Assembly (NCBI GenBank): GCA_964600025.1
Contig: CAZRHJ010000015.1
Span: 1-37,429, forward strand
Length of the DNA: 37,429 bases
Direction: 5' to 3'
Source of the DNA: JADFUS01 sp964600025
GTDB taxonomy: Bacteria; Bacteroidota; Bacteroidia; Bacteroidales; Rikenellaceae
In this document: positions 1-10,300 of the stretch, piece by piece
How the letters are laid out: each line of letters opens with the position of its first letter
How positions within the stretch are numbered: position 1 is the stretch's first letter
Program-made: the position numbers and the translations under genes
Notes under the pieces: generated by a model
Told to the model about the DNA's origin: nothing
The model's database searches: none
What the model saw: the letters and a program-made list of their open reading frames with translations, nothing else

Positions 1-61
1 AGTTATGAGCATCGGTGAAATAGACAAGATAGGCGAGTTTCGTTTTTAGCGGACATTACTA
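1..61 (+). mobile_element. Right end of a MITE-like repeat (copy A), cut by the window edge
   Basis: The first 61 bases match the right half of the interspersed element seen complete at 24444-24598 and 36951-37200. The stretch holds the GTTATGAGCATCGG arm of the central hairpin, the conserved GAAATAGACAAGATAGGCGAG segment, and the right terminal inverted repeat TTTCGTTTTTAGCGGAC ending near 54, followed by ATTACTA. The left half lies outside the window, so a target-site duplication cannot be tested here. The copy lies downstream of the tsaB terminator. Confidence 0.8.
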
Positions 62-111
62 TTTTTAAATACGGTTATAAATAAGATAGTAGTTTTCTAT
101 TTTTGTTAATT

Positions 112-144
112 GTACAAAAAAAAATCTACCACTAAGGTAGATTA
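112..144 (-). terminator. Rho-independent terminator of lrp-tsaB
   Basis: On the minus strand an 8-bp stem (AATCTACC pairing with GGTAGATT, 123-143) with a 5-nt loop is followed directly by a run of nine or more T. The stem begins inside the tsaB stop codon, so coding and termination overlap. Confidence 0.85.
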
Positions 145-852
145 TTTTAAATAGTTTTTAACTGACTTAGTTCCTATAAAATCTTTTAGATATAAAGGTT
201 CAAAATATGCTAAATCAACAAAATCTTTATTTAGGTATTTTTGGTATGCTAAACTGACCATTCCCCTAACAGACGGCACAACATCTAAAATTACTTTGTT
301 TGGATAAGATATTACATCAAAAGATTTTTTTGCTCCATTTCCAAACAATACCAATTCTTTGCCTTGAAGTTCGTTATACGAATTCTCGTCAATTATTTTG
401 GCTTCGACTTGCGAAAGTGCATTACACTTAGCATCAAAGAGCTGAGTATAAACCTCCATTCTTCGTGCATCAATCATCGGAACAAACAAAGTATCTTCGT
501 CAATCTCGTGATCTAATACATCTCCTTCAATATCTTCAATAGCACATTTAGTAAGTGCTTCGAGCGAATTTACAGCTATAAGTGGAATATTATTTGCGAA
601 ACAAATCCCCTTTGCCAAAGAAACTCCAATTCTCAAACCAGTATAAGAACCAGGGCCTAAACCAACAGCAACAGCGTCCAAAGAGGACACTGTTAGTATT
701 GATTCATTAAAAATATCATCTATAAAAACGGCAATGTTTTTTGCGTGATTTCTGCCTTCGCTACTTTCTCGTAGCGATACTAATTCCCCTTCGACAGACA
801 ACCCAACAGAACAAACATCAGTACCAGTTTCGATAGAAAGAATGTTTGCCAT
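142..852 (-). CDS. tsaB: tRNA threonylcarbamoyladenosine biosynthesis protein TsaB
   Basis: TsaB is the ASKHA-fold partner of TsaD. With TsaD and TsaE it transfers threonylcarbamoyl (made by TsaC/TsaC2) onto A37 of ANN-decoding tRNAs in the cytoplasm. The 236-residue product shows the family N-terminus IETGTDVCSVGL (residues 7-18) and the signature GPGSYTGLRIG (about 66-76); the length is usual for TsaB. The more variable C-terminal half keeps the expected PMIDARRMEVYTQLF motif. The start codon overlaps the stop codon of the upstream lrp-type gene in a TAATG arrangement, which suggests translational coupling and one transcript. A terminator follows at once. Function is assigned from family knowledge and is secure. 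Confidence 0.96.
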   Translation of the reverse strand: MANILSIETGTDVCSVGLSVEGELVSLRESSEGRNHAKNIAVFIDDIFNESILTVSSLDAVAVGLGPGSYTGLRIGVSLAKGICFANNIPLIAVNSLEALTKCAIEDIEGDVLDHEIDEDTLFVPMIDARRMEVYTQLFDAKCNALSQVEAKIIDENSYNELQGKELVLFGNGAKKSFDVISYPNKVILDVVPSVRGMVSLAYQKYLNKDFVDLAYFEPLYLKDFIGTKSVKNYLK

Positions 853-1343
853 TATTTATTTCCTTTTGATGCAACTGAAACAGTAGAAACATTTACTTGA
901 CGCTCAAACACTTGGTTTAGAGAGAAGAAAGTTTCTGTCATTGAGATACCAGGAATAGCGTGTAGGACATTTGTCATAAAATGCATAAGCTGTTCGTTAT
1001 CACGACAGAATAATTTGATAAATAATGAATATTTACCAGTAATGTAGTGACATTCTACAACCTCTGGGATATTTCTTAGAGCAGAAACAACTGCTTCGTA
1101 CATATTTGCCTCAGCAATTTGAACACCAACATAAGCACATACATCGTGTCCTAATGCTTTTGGATCAACTTCAAGACGAGAACCAGTAATAATACCAGCA
1201 TCTTCAAGTTTTTTAACTCTTTGGTGGATTGCTGCACCAGAAATACCGCACTCACGTGCAATTTCTAAGAAAGGCATACGAGCGTTGCCAGTTAGATAAG
1301 TCAAAATCTTTTGATCGATTTTGTCAATTTTATACTTTGCCAT
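852..1343 (-). CDS. Lrp/AsnC-family transcriptional regulator
   Basis: A 163-residue protein with the Lrp/AsnC layout: an N-terminal winged helix-turn-helix (about residues 5-60, including RMPFLEIARECGISGAAIHQRVKKLEDAGII) and a C-terminal RAM/ligand-binding domain (about 70-145, with VECHYITGKYSLFIKLFCRD). Such proteins form dimers or octamers and often sense amino acids; the targets here cannot be read from sequence. It is the first gene of a two-gene unit with tsaB and has a clear promoter just upstream (1369-1399), giving a leader of only about 20 nt. The extra tail after residue 145 is low in complexity and rich in V, S and K. It may also act as a global nucleoid-associated regulator. Confidence 0.93.
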   Translation of the reverse strand: MAKYKIDKIDQKILTYLTGNARMPFLEIARECGISGAAIHQRVKKLEDAGIITGSRLEVDPKALGHDVCAYVGVQIAEANMYEAVVSALRNIPEVVECHYITGKYSLFIKLFCRDNEQLMHFMTNVLHAIPGISMTETFFSLNQVFERQVNVSTVSVASKGNK

Positions 1344-1368
1344 ATTGTTATAATTAAAAAGTGTTCCA

Positions 1369-1399
1369 CAAAAGTAGTAATAATTTTAATTATGACAAA
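1369..1399 (-). promoter_or_regulatory. Bacteroidota-type promoter of lrp-tsaB
   Basis: On the minus strand TTTG (1396-1399), 19 nt, then TACTTTTG (1369-1376). This matches both halves of the TTTG/TAnnTTTG consensus. The predicted start of transcription is about 20 nt before the ATG. Confidence 0.75.
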
Positions 1400-1499
1400 A
1401 TTATTCCATAAAAAAAGTATATTTTTAAGATATTATTCATTAATTATCTAAAAAACAAACTTATAATTATAAAAACATAAAATATATTATGAAAATGAA

Positions 1500-2219
1500 T
1501 TAGATAGATTTAGATAAATCTATCATTTTTGATATTAAATCAAAATCACTTACAGAAGGATTAGCTCCAAAATCAACTTTTTCATTTCTAACTGAATAAT
1601 TAGAAATTCGTGGTTTTGAAGCAGAAAAGTGAATTTCTGTAACATTTGTTTGAGAAATAATTTGCTCTATATTTTTAATACTAACGCCACAACCAGGCAT
1701 TATTATTATTCTACCAGCAGATAAATTATTCAATTCTTTTAGCAAAGGAATTCCTTGATAAGCTGTTGAATTTTGTCCAGAAGTCAAAATTCTATCACAA
1801 CCAAGAGCTATTATATCTTCGAGAGATTGCCTCCAATCAAGACACACATCAAAAGCACGGTGAAAAGTAACTGACATATCTCCTTTTGCACTAATCAACT
1901 CACGCATAGAGTGCATATCAACACTCCCTGTATCGGTCAAACAACCTATAACAATTCCTTTTACACCAAGTTTAGAAAAAATCTGAATATCACGTTTCAT
2001 TATTGATATTTCGAGTGGACTATACACAAAATCTCCTCCACGTGGACGAATTAACACGTTCACATCAATAGAAAGATTATTACAAGCATATTCAACAACA
2101 GCATAACTTGGAGTCAAACCTCCCTCAGAAAGAGCTGAACACAACTCTACTCTGTCTGCCCCTGCCTCACTGGCTGCAATACAACTTTCGATAGAACCAC
2201 TACAAATTTCAAATTTCAT
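1500..2219 (-). CDS. cutC: CutC family protein (copper homeostasis)
   Basis: A 239-residue TIM-barrel protein of the CutC family. Recognisable segments are MKFEICSGSIESC at the N-terminus, AGADRVELCSALSEGGLTPS (about 19-38), the LIRPRGGDFVYS loop (about 57-68), FHRAFDV (about 119-125) and ILTSGQ (about 144-149). CutC was tied to copper tolerance in E. coli, but its biochemical role is unsettled, so the name marks the family and not a proven function. The gene stands alone between lrp and efp. A degenerate MITE-like element (copy B) occupies its upstream region, and I found no clear TTTG/TAnnTTTG promoter there. No terminator is obvious downstream in the AT-rich 1380-1499 gap. Confidence 0.92.
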   Translation of the reverse strand: MKFEICSGSIESCIAASEAGADRVELCSALSEGGLTPSYAVVEYACNNLSIDVNVLIRPRGGDFVYSPLEISIMKRDIQIFSKLGVKGIVIGCLTDTGSVDMHSMRELISAKGDMSVTFHRAFDVCLDWRQSLEDIIALGCDRILTSGQNSTAYQGIPLLKELNNLSAGRIIIMPGCGVSIKNIEQIISQTNVTEIHFSASKPRISNYSVRNEKVDFGANPSVSDFDLISKMIDLSKSI

Positions 2220-2241
2220 CTTAAACCTTTATATTCATAAA

Positions 2242-2377
2242 AATTACTGTCTGGTAAAGATTTTGAGAATCACACAAAATCCTAATAAACTCATACTTCT
2301 TAGGACATCTTACTAACATAGCATAACAGCTAATGTAAAAGAAAACAGACAGGTTTTGGTTTAGCAGACAGTGCTAA
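2242..2377 (+). mobile_element. Divergent short-form MITE-like repeat (copy B)
   Basis: The ends are inverted: CTGTCTGGTAAA near 2247 and TTTAGCAGACAG near 2360-2371. The interior keeps CCTAATAAACTC and TTCTTAGGACATCTT, aligned with CCAATAAACTC and CTCTTAGGATATTTT of the other copies, but the central hairpin is eroded. A 9-bp direct repeat ATTCATAAA flanks it (2233-2241 and 2378-2386), at the same distance from the ends as in copies D and F. It is the most diverged and probably the oldest copy, lying between efp and cutC. Confidence 0.65.
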
Positions 2378-2383
2378 ATTCAT

Positions 2384-2425
2384 AAAATAACGTTACTATC
2401 CCATTAAGAATAGTAACGTTATTTT
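2384..2425 (-). terminator. Terminator downstream of efp
   Basis: A perfect 16-bp inverted repeat (AAAATAACGTTACTAT and its complement) surrounds a 10-nt loop, with A/T tracts on both sides. It can terminate efp on the minus strand and could also act on the plus strand. Confidence 0.8.
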
Positions 2426-2437
2426 TAGTATATAAAC

Positions 2438-3004
2438 TTATTTAATACGCTCATAGTAATCACGTGTACGAGTGTCTACACGGATACGCTCATCGTTTTG
2501 GATAAACAAAGGAACTTTAACAGTAGCACCTGTTTCAACAGTTGCATCTTTTGTTGCATTTGTACTTGCAGTATCACCTTTAACAGCAGGTTCTGTATAA
2601 GTAACTGTTAAATCAACAATAGGTGGAAGTTCAGCAGAAAGAACTTGCTCTTTCTCTGTATGGAACATAACCTCTACTGTTTGACCCTCTTTCATCAAAT
2701 CTGAGTTTTCAATTAAATCTCTTACGATAACAATTTGCTCAAATGTTTCTGTGTGCATAAAGTTACAACCCATATCATCTTCGTAAAGATATTGGTAAGG
2801 ACGACGCTCCACACGAACTGGTTCAATTTTTTCACCAGCATTGAAAGTTTTGTCGATAGTACGACCGTTTTCAAGATTTTTTAGCTTTGTACGAACAAAA
2901 GCCGCACCTTTTCCAGGCTTAACGTGCTGAAATTCTACAACAGAAAAAGTTTTTCCGTTCATTTCAATACACATACCATTTTTAATATCCGCAGTTGTTG
3001 CCAT
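2438..3004 (-). CDS. efp: Elongation factor P
   Basis: EF-P binds between the P and E sites and rescues ribosomes stalled on proline runs. The 188-residue product has the KOW-like N-terminal domain with VKPGKGAAFVR, in which Lys32 matches the modified lysine of E. coli EF-P (Lys34), followed by the two OB domains (ELPPIVDLTVTYTEPAVKGD and VKVPLFIQNDERIRVDTRT). Length is normal. No EpmA/EpmB-type modification gene is nearby, so the modification state is unknown. It is a single-gene unit with its own promoter (3034-3064) and a strong terminator. The ATG at 3004 gives the canonical MATTADIKNG start. Confidence 0.97.
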   Translation of the reverse strand: MATTADIKNGMCIEMNGKTFSVVEFQHVKPGKGAAFVRTKLKNLENGRTIDKTFNAGEKIEPVRVERRPYQYLYEDDMGCNFMHTETFEQIVIVRDLIENSDLMKEGQTVEVMFHTEKEQVLSAELPPIVDLTVTYTEPAVKGDTASTNATKDATVETGATVKVPLFIQNDERIRVDTRTRDYYERIK

Positions 3005-3033
3005 ATATTATTTTTTTTCTTTTAAATTATTTG

Positions 3034-3064
3034 CAAAGATAATAATTATTAATCAATTATGAAA
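3034..3064 (-). promoter_or_regulatory. Promoter of efp
   Basis: On the minus strand TTTC (3061-3064), 19 nt, TATCTTTG (3034-3041). The -7 element is a full match and the -33 element differs in one base. The leader is about 23 nt. Confidence 0.65.
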
Positions 3065-3080
3065 ATTTATATTGCTGTCT

Positions 3081-3116
3081 GACAAAAAAAATGGGGAGTT
3101 ACTCTCGTAACTCCCC
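3081..3116 (-). terminator. Terminator of the rpoBC operon
   Basis: On the minus strand a 10-bp stem GGGGAGTTAC/GTAACTCCCC with a 4-nt loop (3093-3116) is followed by ATTTTTTTTGTC. This is a classic intrinsic terminator placed 20 bp after the rpoC stop. Confidence 0.9.
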
Positions 3117-3135
3117 ACCAATTATATAATATTTT

Positions 3136-6100
3136 TTACATTTCTTCGCTTCCCACAAAGTCGTATCTAACATCTTGGAAAAGTTTAGCACCTGTACCTG
3201 CTGGAATTAAATGTCCACAGATAACATTTTCTTTTACTCTACCAAGTGGGTCAACTTTACCACGAATTGCAGCCTCGTTCAATATCTTAGTTGTCTCCTG
3301 GAAGGCAGCTGCTGACATAAAGCTATTTGTCTGCAATGAAGCTCTTGTGATACCTTGAAGAATCTGGTCTGATGTAGCTGGAATTGCATCTCTAACTTCA
3401 ACCAAAGCCATATCCTTACGTTTCAACATTGAGTTTTCATCTCTTAACTGACGAACACTAACAATTTGACCTTCTTTCAAATTCTCAGAATCACCTGCTG
3501 CTGTAACCACTTTTTTGTCGTAAATATCATCGTTTATGTGCATAAACTCATTTTTATCTACTACTTGGTCTTGCAAGAACTCTGTATCACCTGAATCCTG
3601 AATTCTCACTTTGTTCATCATCTGACGTACAATTACCTCAAAGTGTTTATCATTAATCTTCACACCCTGCATACGGTAAACCTCTTGTACCTCATTTACG
3701 ATATACTCCTGAACTTTTGTAGGACCTTGGATTGCCAAAATATCTGCTGGTGTAATTGCACCGTCTGACAATGGCATACCTGCCTTAACATAGTCATTCT
3801 CTTGTACCAAGAACTGACGTGAAAGTGGAACTAAGTATTTATGAACCTCACCTGTACGTGATGTAACAATGATTTCACGATTACCACGTTTGATTTTACC
3901 AAATGAAATTTCACCGTCAATATCCGAAACAACTGCTGGGTTAGAAGGATTACGTGCCTCAAACAATTCTGTTACACGAGGCAAACCTCCCGTAATATCG
4001 GCTGCTTTACCAACCGAACGAGGTATTTTAATCAAAATATCACCAGCTTTGATAGCTTCGTTTTCTTTAACTACAATGTGAGCACCTACTGGCAAGTTGT
4101 ATTGTTTAAGTTCCTCACCATTTTTATCTACAATGTGGATAACTGGATTTCGGTTCTTATCTTTACTGTCAATAATAACTTTTTCTTTAAAGCCTGTTTG
4201 CTCGTCGGTCTCTTCACGATATGTAGAACCCTCTACAATACCTTCAAACTGAATCTTACCTTCGTGCTCAGAGATAATAACTGCGTTGTATTGATCCCAT
4301 TCGCAAACAAAATCACCTTTTGTAAGTGTAGTTCCCGGCTCAGCATAAAGTTTAGCACCATAAGGAATATTGTAGTTAAACAATGTCATTCCAGTGTTTT
4401 CATCAACAATTCTCATTTCTGACAAACGGCTAACTACTACTAAATAATCTTTGCCATCTGCACTTTGAAGTTTGATAGTACGTAACTCGTCTATCTCTAA
4501 CTTACCATTGTAACGTGCGTAAATTTTGTTATCAGCAGCAACACCTCCCGCAACACCACCGACGTGGAATGTACGAAGTGTAAGCTGTGTACCCGGCTCA
4601 CCGATAGACTGTGCAGCAATAACGCCCACAACCTCTCCGTGCTGAACCATACGACCAGTTGCCAAGTTACGACCATAACATTTAGCACATACTCCATTCT
4701 TGCTCTCACAAGTAAGTACCGAACGGATTTCTACTTGCTCGATTGGAGAATCAGAAATTTTCTTAGCAATATCCTCAGTGATTTGCTCACCAGCAGCAAC
4801 AAGTATTTCACCAGTCAATGGGTGGATAACATCTGTAACAGATGTTCTACCTAAGATACGCTCATATAAAGTTTCTACTACATCATCTTTACGTTTGATA
4901 GCTGTTGCATTCAAACCACGAAGTGTACCACAATCCTCTTCTGTAATAATAACGTCTTGTGCAACGTCCACCAAACGACGAGTCAAATAACCAGCGTCGG
5001 CAGTTTTCAAAGCGGTATCGGCAAGACCCTTACGAGCACCGTGTGTAGAAATAAAGTACTCCAACACAGAAAGACCTTCTTTGAAGTTAGAAATAATTGG
5101 GTTTTCGATAATCTGACCACCGTCTGAACCAGACTTCTGCGGTTTAGCCATCAAACCACGCATACCAGACAACTGACGAATCTGCTCCTTAGAACCCCTC
5201 GCACCTGAGTCAAGCATCATAAACACCGGATTAAATCCATCTTGGTCTTCTGTAAGCTGCTTAACCACAGTATTTGTCAAGTGTGTATTAACGTGTGTCC
5301 AAACGTCGATAATTTGGTTGTAACGTTCATTATTAGTAATAAGACCCATATTATAGCTCTCAACTACCTCATCAACGTCAGCATAACCTTTTGATATAAG
5401 CTCTTCTTTCTCCTTAGGGATAATAATAGCGTCAAGGTTAAATGACAAACCACCTTTAAAGGCCATTCTGTAACCAAGTGCTTTGATATCGTCCAAGAAT
5501 TGAGATGTACGTGCTACACCACAATGTTTCATAACGACACCAATAATATCTCTCAAAGATTTTTTAGTCAAAATCTCGTTAATATACTCAACCTGCTCTG
5601 GACGACATTGATTGAAAATAATACGACCTACTGTTGTATCAATTCTCTCAGTTCTGCCATCTGTGAAAGTATGACGTAATTTAACTTTTGCGTGAAGCGA
5701 CACTCTTTTCTCATTGTAAGCAATAATTGCCTCCTCAGGAGAATAGAATACAAGACCCTCACCCAAAGAATTTGGACGAGCTTTTGTGATATAGTACAAA
5801 CCAAGAACCATATCCTGAGAAGGAACGGTAATAGGAGCACCATTAGCTGGGTTAAGAATATTGTGTGAACCCAACATCAAAAGCTGTGCCTCCAAAATAG
5901 CTGCATTACCAAGTGGCAAGTGAACAGCCATCTGGTCACCATCAAAGTCGGCGTTGAACGCAGTACAAGCAAGTGGGTGCAACTGAATAGCTTTACCCTC
6001 AATCAAACGAGGTTGGAATGCTTGAATACCAAGACGGTGAAGAGTCGGAGCACGGTTCAAAAGAACTGGGTGTCCTTTCAACACATTCTCCAAAATATCC

Positions 6101-7356
6101 CATACAACAGAATCACGTCTATCGATGATTTTCTTAGCAGACTTAACAGTCTTAACTATACCTCTCTCGATAAGTTTTCTGATAACAAATGGTTTATATA
6201 ATTCGGCTGCCATATCTTTTGGCAAACCACATTCGTGCATTTTAAGTTCTGGACCAACGACAATTACCGAACGTGCAGAATAATCGACACGCTTACCAAG
6301 TAAGTTTTGACGGAAACGACCTTGCTTACCTTTCAAACTATCTGAAAGTGATTTCAAAGGACGATTAGAGTCTGTCTTAACAGCGTTGCTCTTACGAGAG
6401 TTATCGAAAAGTGAATCAACCGCCTCTTGTAACATACGTTTTTCGTTACGCAAAATCACATCTGGTGCATTAATCTCTATCAATCGTTTTAAACGGTTGT
6501 TACGAATAATTACACGACGATACAAATCGTTAAGGTCAGACGTTGCAAAACGACCACCATCAAGTGGAACCAAAGGACGCAAATCAGGAGGAGTTACTGG
6601 AATAACTTTCAATACCATCCACTCTGGTTTATTAACTTCTTTTGATGAACGGAATGCCTCTACAATGTTCAAACGTTTTAAAGCCTCGCTCTTACGTTGT
6701 TGCGAAGTTTCTTTGTTAGTTTGAGCACGCAAAGAATATGATAATCCGTCCAAATCAAGTCTTTGAAGCAAATCATAGATAGCCTCAGCTCCCATCTTAG
6801 CAATAAACTTATCTGGGTTTGAATCATCTAATTGTTGATTTCCTTTTGGAAGAGTATCAATAATATCAAAGTATTCTTTTTCTGTAAGTAAGTCAAGATT
6901 TTTAATTTCTTGAGCTACACCAGTTTGAATTACAATATATTTCTCGTAGTAAACGACAGATTCAAGTTTCTTTGTAGGAACACCCAAAAGATAACCGATT
7001 TTGTTTGGCAACGAACGGAAATACCATATATGAACCACTGGAACAACCAATGAAATGTGTCCAGTACGCTCACGACGAACTTTCTTTTCTGTTACTTCAA
7101 CACCACATCTATCGCAAACAATTCCTTTGTAACGAATTCTTTTATATTTACCGCAATGACATTCATAGTCTTTTGTAGGACCAAAAATGCGTTCACAGAA
7201 CAAGCCATCACGCTCAGGTTTATAAGTTCTATAGTTAATTGTTTCAGGTTTCAACACCTCACCACTACTTCTCTCCAAAATTTCTTCGGGAGAAGCAAGT
7301 GATATGGTAATCTGTGAAAAATTACTATTAACTCGATTGTCTTTATTAATTGACAT
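3136..7356 (-). CDS. rpoC: DNA-directed RNA polymerase subunit beta'
   Basis: The 1406-residue beta' subunit forms the catalytic clamp half of RNA polymerase. The N-terminal zinc ribbon uses Cys66, Cys68, Cys81 and Cys84. The catalytic metal motif NADFDGDQMAVH lies at about 468-479, with Asp470, Asp472 and Asp474. The second zinc site (CESKNGVCAKCYG) and the trigger-loop region (QSIGEPGTQLTLRTFHVGG) are present. The C-terminus ends with VKENVICGHLIPAGTG and a short tail. Length is typical for Bacteroidota. It begins 23 bp after rpoB on the same strand, and a terminator follows, so it is the last gene of the operon. No frameshift or missing motif was seen. Confidence 0.98.
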   Translation of the reverse strand: MSINKDNRVNSNFSQITISLASPEEILERSSGEVLKPETINYRTYKPERDGLFCERIFGPTKDYECHCGKYKRIRYKGIVCDRCGVEVTEKKVRRERTGHISLVVPVVHIWYFRSLPNKIGYLLGVPTKKLESVVYYEKYIVIQTGVAQEIKNLDLLTEKEYFDIIDTLPKGNQQLDDSNPDKFIAKMGAEAIYDLLQRLDLDGLSYSLRAQTNKETSQQRKSEALKRLNIVEAFRSSKEVNKPEWMVLKVIPVTPPDLRPLVPLDGGRFATSDLNDLYRRVIIRNNRLKRLIEINAPDVILRNEKRMLQEAVDSLFDNSRKSNAVKTDSNRPLKSLSDSLKGKQGRFRQNLLGKRVDYSARSVIVVGPELKMHECGLPKDMAAELYKPFVIRKLIERGIVKTVKSAKKIIDRRDSVVWDILENVLKGHPVLLNRAPTLHRLGIQAFQPRLIEGKAIQLHPLACTAFNADFDGDQMAVHLPLGNAAILEAQLLMLGSHNILNPANGAPITVPSQDMVLGLYYITKARPNSLGEGLVFYSPEEAIIAYNEKRVSLHAKVKLRHTFTDGRTERIDTTVGRIIFNQCRPEQVEYINEILTKKSLRDIIGVVMKHCGVARTSQFLDDIKALGYRMAFKGGLSFNLDAIIIPKEKEELISKGYADVDEVVESYNMGLITNNERYNQIIDVWTHVNTHLTNTVVKQLTEDQDGFNPVFMMLDSGARGSKEQIRQLSGMRGLMAKPQKSGSDGGQIIENPIISNFKEGLSVLEYFISTHGARKGLADTALKTADAGYLTRRLVDVAQDVIITEEDCGTLRGLNATAIKRKDDVVETLYERILGRTSVTDVIHPLTGEILVAAGEQITEDIAKKISDSPIEQVEIRSVLTCESKNGVCAKCYGRNLATGRMVQHGEVVGVIAAQSIGEPGTQLTLRTFHVGGVAGGVAADNKIYARYNGKLEIDELRTIKLQSADGKDYLVVVSRLSEMRIVDENTGMTLFNYNIPYGAKLYAEPGTTLTKGDFVCEWDQYNAVIISEHEGKIQFEGIVEGSTYREETDEQTGFKEKVIIDSKDKNRNPVIHIVDKNGEELKQYNLPVGAHIVVKENEAIKAGDILIKIPRSVGKAADITGGLPRVTELFEARNPSNPAVVSDIDGEISFGKIKRGNREIIVTSRTGEVHKYLVPLSRQFLVQENDYVKAGMPLSDGAITPADILAIQGPTKVQEYIVNEVQEVYRMQGVKINDKHFEVIVRQMMNKVRIQDSGDTEFLQDQVVDKNEFMHINDDIYDKKVVTAAGDSENLKEGQIVSVRQLRDENSMLKRKDMALVEVRDAIPATSDQILQGITRASLQTNSFMSAAAFQETTKILNEAAIRGKVDPLGRVKENVICGHLIPAGTGAKLFQDVRYDFVGSEEM

Positions 7357-7379
7357 ATCTATATAGAATTAAATAATTA

Positions 7380-10300
7380 TTAATCAAACTTAACGCTCAA
7401 AGCAAGACCACGAAGTTCGTGAAGCAATACATTCAAAGACTCAGGAATTCCCGGTACAGGAAGATTATCTCCCTTAACAATAGCCTCGTATGCTTTTGCT
7501 CTACCCATTACGTCATCAGACTTGATAGTCAAAATCTCTTGAAGAATGTTTGCAGCACCAAATGCCTCCAATGCCCAAACCTCCATCTCACCAAATCTCT
7601 GACCACCAAACTGAGCTTTACCGCCCAATGGCTGTTGAGTAATAAGTGAGTAAGGTCCGATAGAACGTGCGTGCATTTTATCATCAACCATATGTCCCAA
7701 TTTCAACATATATACAACACCTACTGTTGCTGGCTGGTCGAATCTCTCACCAGTACCACCATCATACAAGTGACAGCTACCACAATATGGAACATTAGCT
7801 TCGTTTGTATATTTTGTAATATCATCAAGACTTGCACCGTCAAAGATTGGAGTTGCAAAAGTCATACCCAAGTTGCGACCTGCCCAACCAAGCACAGTTT
7901 CATAAATCTGTCCTAAGTTCATACGAGAAGGCACACCAAGTGGGTTAAGAACTATATCTACAATCGAACCATCTTCCAAGAAAGGCATATCCTCATCACG
8001 TACAACTTTGGCAACAATACCTTTGTTACCGTGACGTCCTGCCATCTTATCTCCAACTCTCAATTTACGTTTTTTAGCAACATAAACTTTTGCCATTTGC
8101 ATAACACCAGAAGGTAAATCATCGCCATTTGAAATAGCGTGAACTTCACGTTTAAGCATTGACTCGTTTTCTTTGCATTTAGTGATATAATTATTTATAA
8201 TCAAACGTATCATTGAGTTTGTATGCTCATCATTTGTCCAATTAAGTGGTGAAATTTCAAAATAATTGATTTCCATCAATAATGAACGCTCAAACTTAGA
8301 ACCTTTTGGCAGAATTTCAGCACCTAAGTAATCTACAATACTCAAAGATGATTTGCCTTCCAAAAGAGTTGAAAGTTTTTGTAGTAAAGACTCTTTTAAT
8401 TGCTCTAACTTAGCATCATAAGCCTGTTCAAGTTGTTCAATTTGAGTTTTCTCAACTTGTTTGTTTTTCTTGCCAGATTTATTTGCTTTGCTAAACAATT
8501 TTCTGTCTATAATCACACCGTGAAGTGATGGTTGAGCTTTAAGTGAAGCATCTTTAACATCACCTGCTTTATCTCCAAAGATTGCACGAAGAAGTTTCTC
8601 CTCTGGTGAAGGGTCTGTTTCACCTTTTGGTGTAATCTTACCAACCAAGATATCTCCCGGTTTAACAATAGCACCAATACGAATAATACCATTCTCGTCC
8701 AAATCTTTTGTAACATCTTCACCTACGTTTGGAATATCGTTTGTAAGTTCTTCCAAACCACGTTTGGTTTCACGAACTTCCATAATATATTCATCAACGT
8801 GAACCGATGTATAAACGTCATCTCTCAACAAACGCTCTGAAATCACAATAGCGTCCTCAAAGTTATACCCTTTCCAAGGCATAAACGCAACTTTAAGGTT
8901 ACGACCAAGTGCTAACTCAGCATTCTGTGTAGAATATCCCTCTGTCAAAATCTGACCAGCTTCTACTCTATCGCCACGACGAACGATTGGGTGTAGTGTA
9001 ACAGATGTACTTTGGTTTGTTTTACGATATTTAGGCAAAGTATATACAACTACATCGCTATCAAAAGAAACAAATCTTTCGTCTTGCGTATAGTCATATT
9101 TAATGTGAATTTCTCGTGCATCAGAATAAACAACCTCACCTGAACGCTCGGCAGCTATCTGAACACGGCTATCCTTGATAACATTTCTTTCAAGACCTGT
9201 ACCAACAATAGGAGCTTCACATTTAATCAACGGAACAGCCTGACGCATCATATTAGAACCCATCAATGCACGGTTAGCGTCATCGTGCTCCAAGAATGGA
9301 ATTAACGATGCTGCAATAGATGCAATCTGGTTTGGAGCTACGTCCATCAACTGAACCTCTTCTGCTGACAAAACTGGGAAGTCTGCGTCCTGACGACATA
9401 CAACTTTATCTGAATTGACAAAGTGTCCGTCCTCAGTAAGACCAACATTTGCTTGTGCAATGATTTTCTCGTCCTCTTCCTCAGCAGAATAATATTTAAT
9501 TTGTGAGTTATCAAGATTTACAACTCCATCTACTACCTCACGATAAGGTGTTTCGATAAAGCCCATCTCACTAACTTTCGCAAATACACAAAGTGATGAA
9601 ATCAAACCAATGTTTGGTCCCTCTGGTGTCTCAATAGGACACAAACGACCATAGTGAGTATAGTGAACGTCACGAACCTCAAAACCTGCTCTTTCACGTG
9701 AAAGACCACCAGGTCCTAATGCAGACAAACGACGCTTGTGAGTAATCTCAGCAAGTGGGTTTGTTTGGTCCATAAACTGCGACAACTGACTTGTTCCAAA
9801 GAATGAATTAATAACACTCGAAAGTGTTTTTGCATTAATCAAGTCTATTGGTGTAAATACCTCATTATCACGAACATTCATACGTTCTCTAATAGTACGA
9901 GCCATACGTGCAAAACCAACACTAAATTGATTTGCTAACTGCTCACCTACTGTACGCACACGACGATTTGACAAGTGGTCAATATCATCAACATCAGTTT
10001 TTGAGTTAATAAGCTGAATTAAGTGCTTGATAATTGCAATAATATCTGTACGAGTCAAAACTCTAATATTATCATCAATATCTAAGTTAAGTTTTTTGTT
10101 GATACGGAAACGACCAACACCACCTAAGTCATAACGCTTATCTGAGAAAAATAACTTGTCGATTACATCACGTGCAGTTGCCTCGTCAGGTGGATCTGAG
10201 TTACGCAACTGGCGGTAGATAAATTCAACAGCCTCTTTCTCGGAGTTACAAACATCTTTTTGTAAAGTGTTTGAAACAATAGAAAAATCAGAAACATTTG

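Noticed and set aside
4078..4854. Plus-strand frames inside rpoC
   Set aside because: Antisense shadows of a strongly conserved gene, with composition set by the opposite strand; the same holds for similar frames in rpoB, tuf, lacZ, guaA and relA.
9660..9800. Rifampicin resistance in rpoB
   Set aside because: All key residues of the resistance-determining region are the sensitive type.
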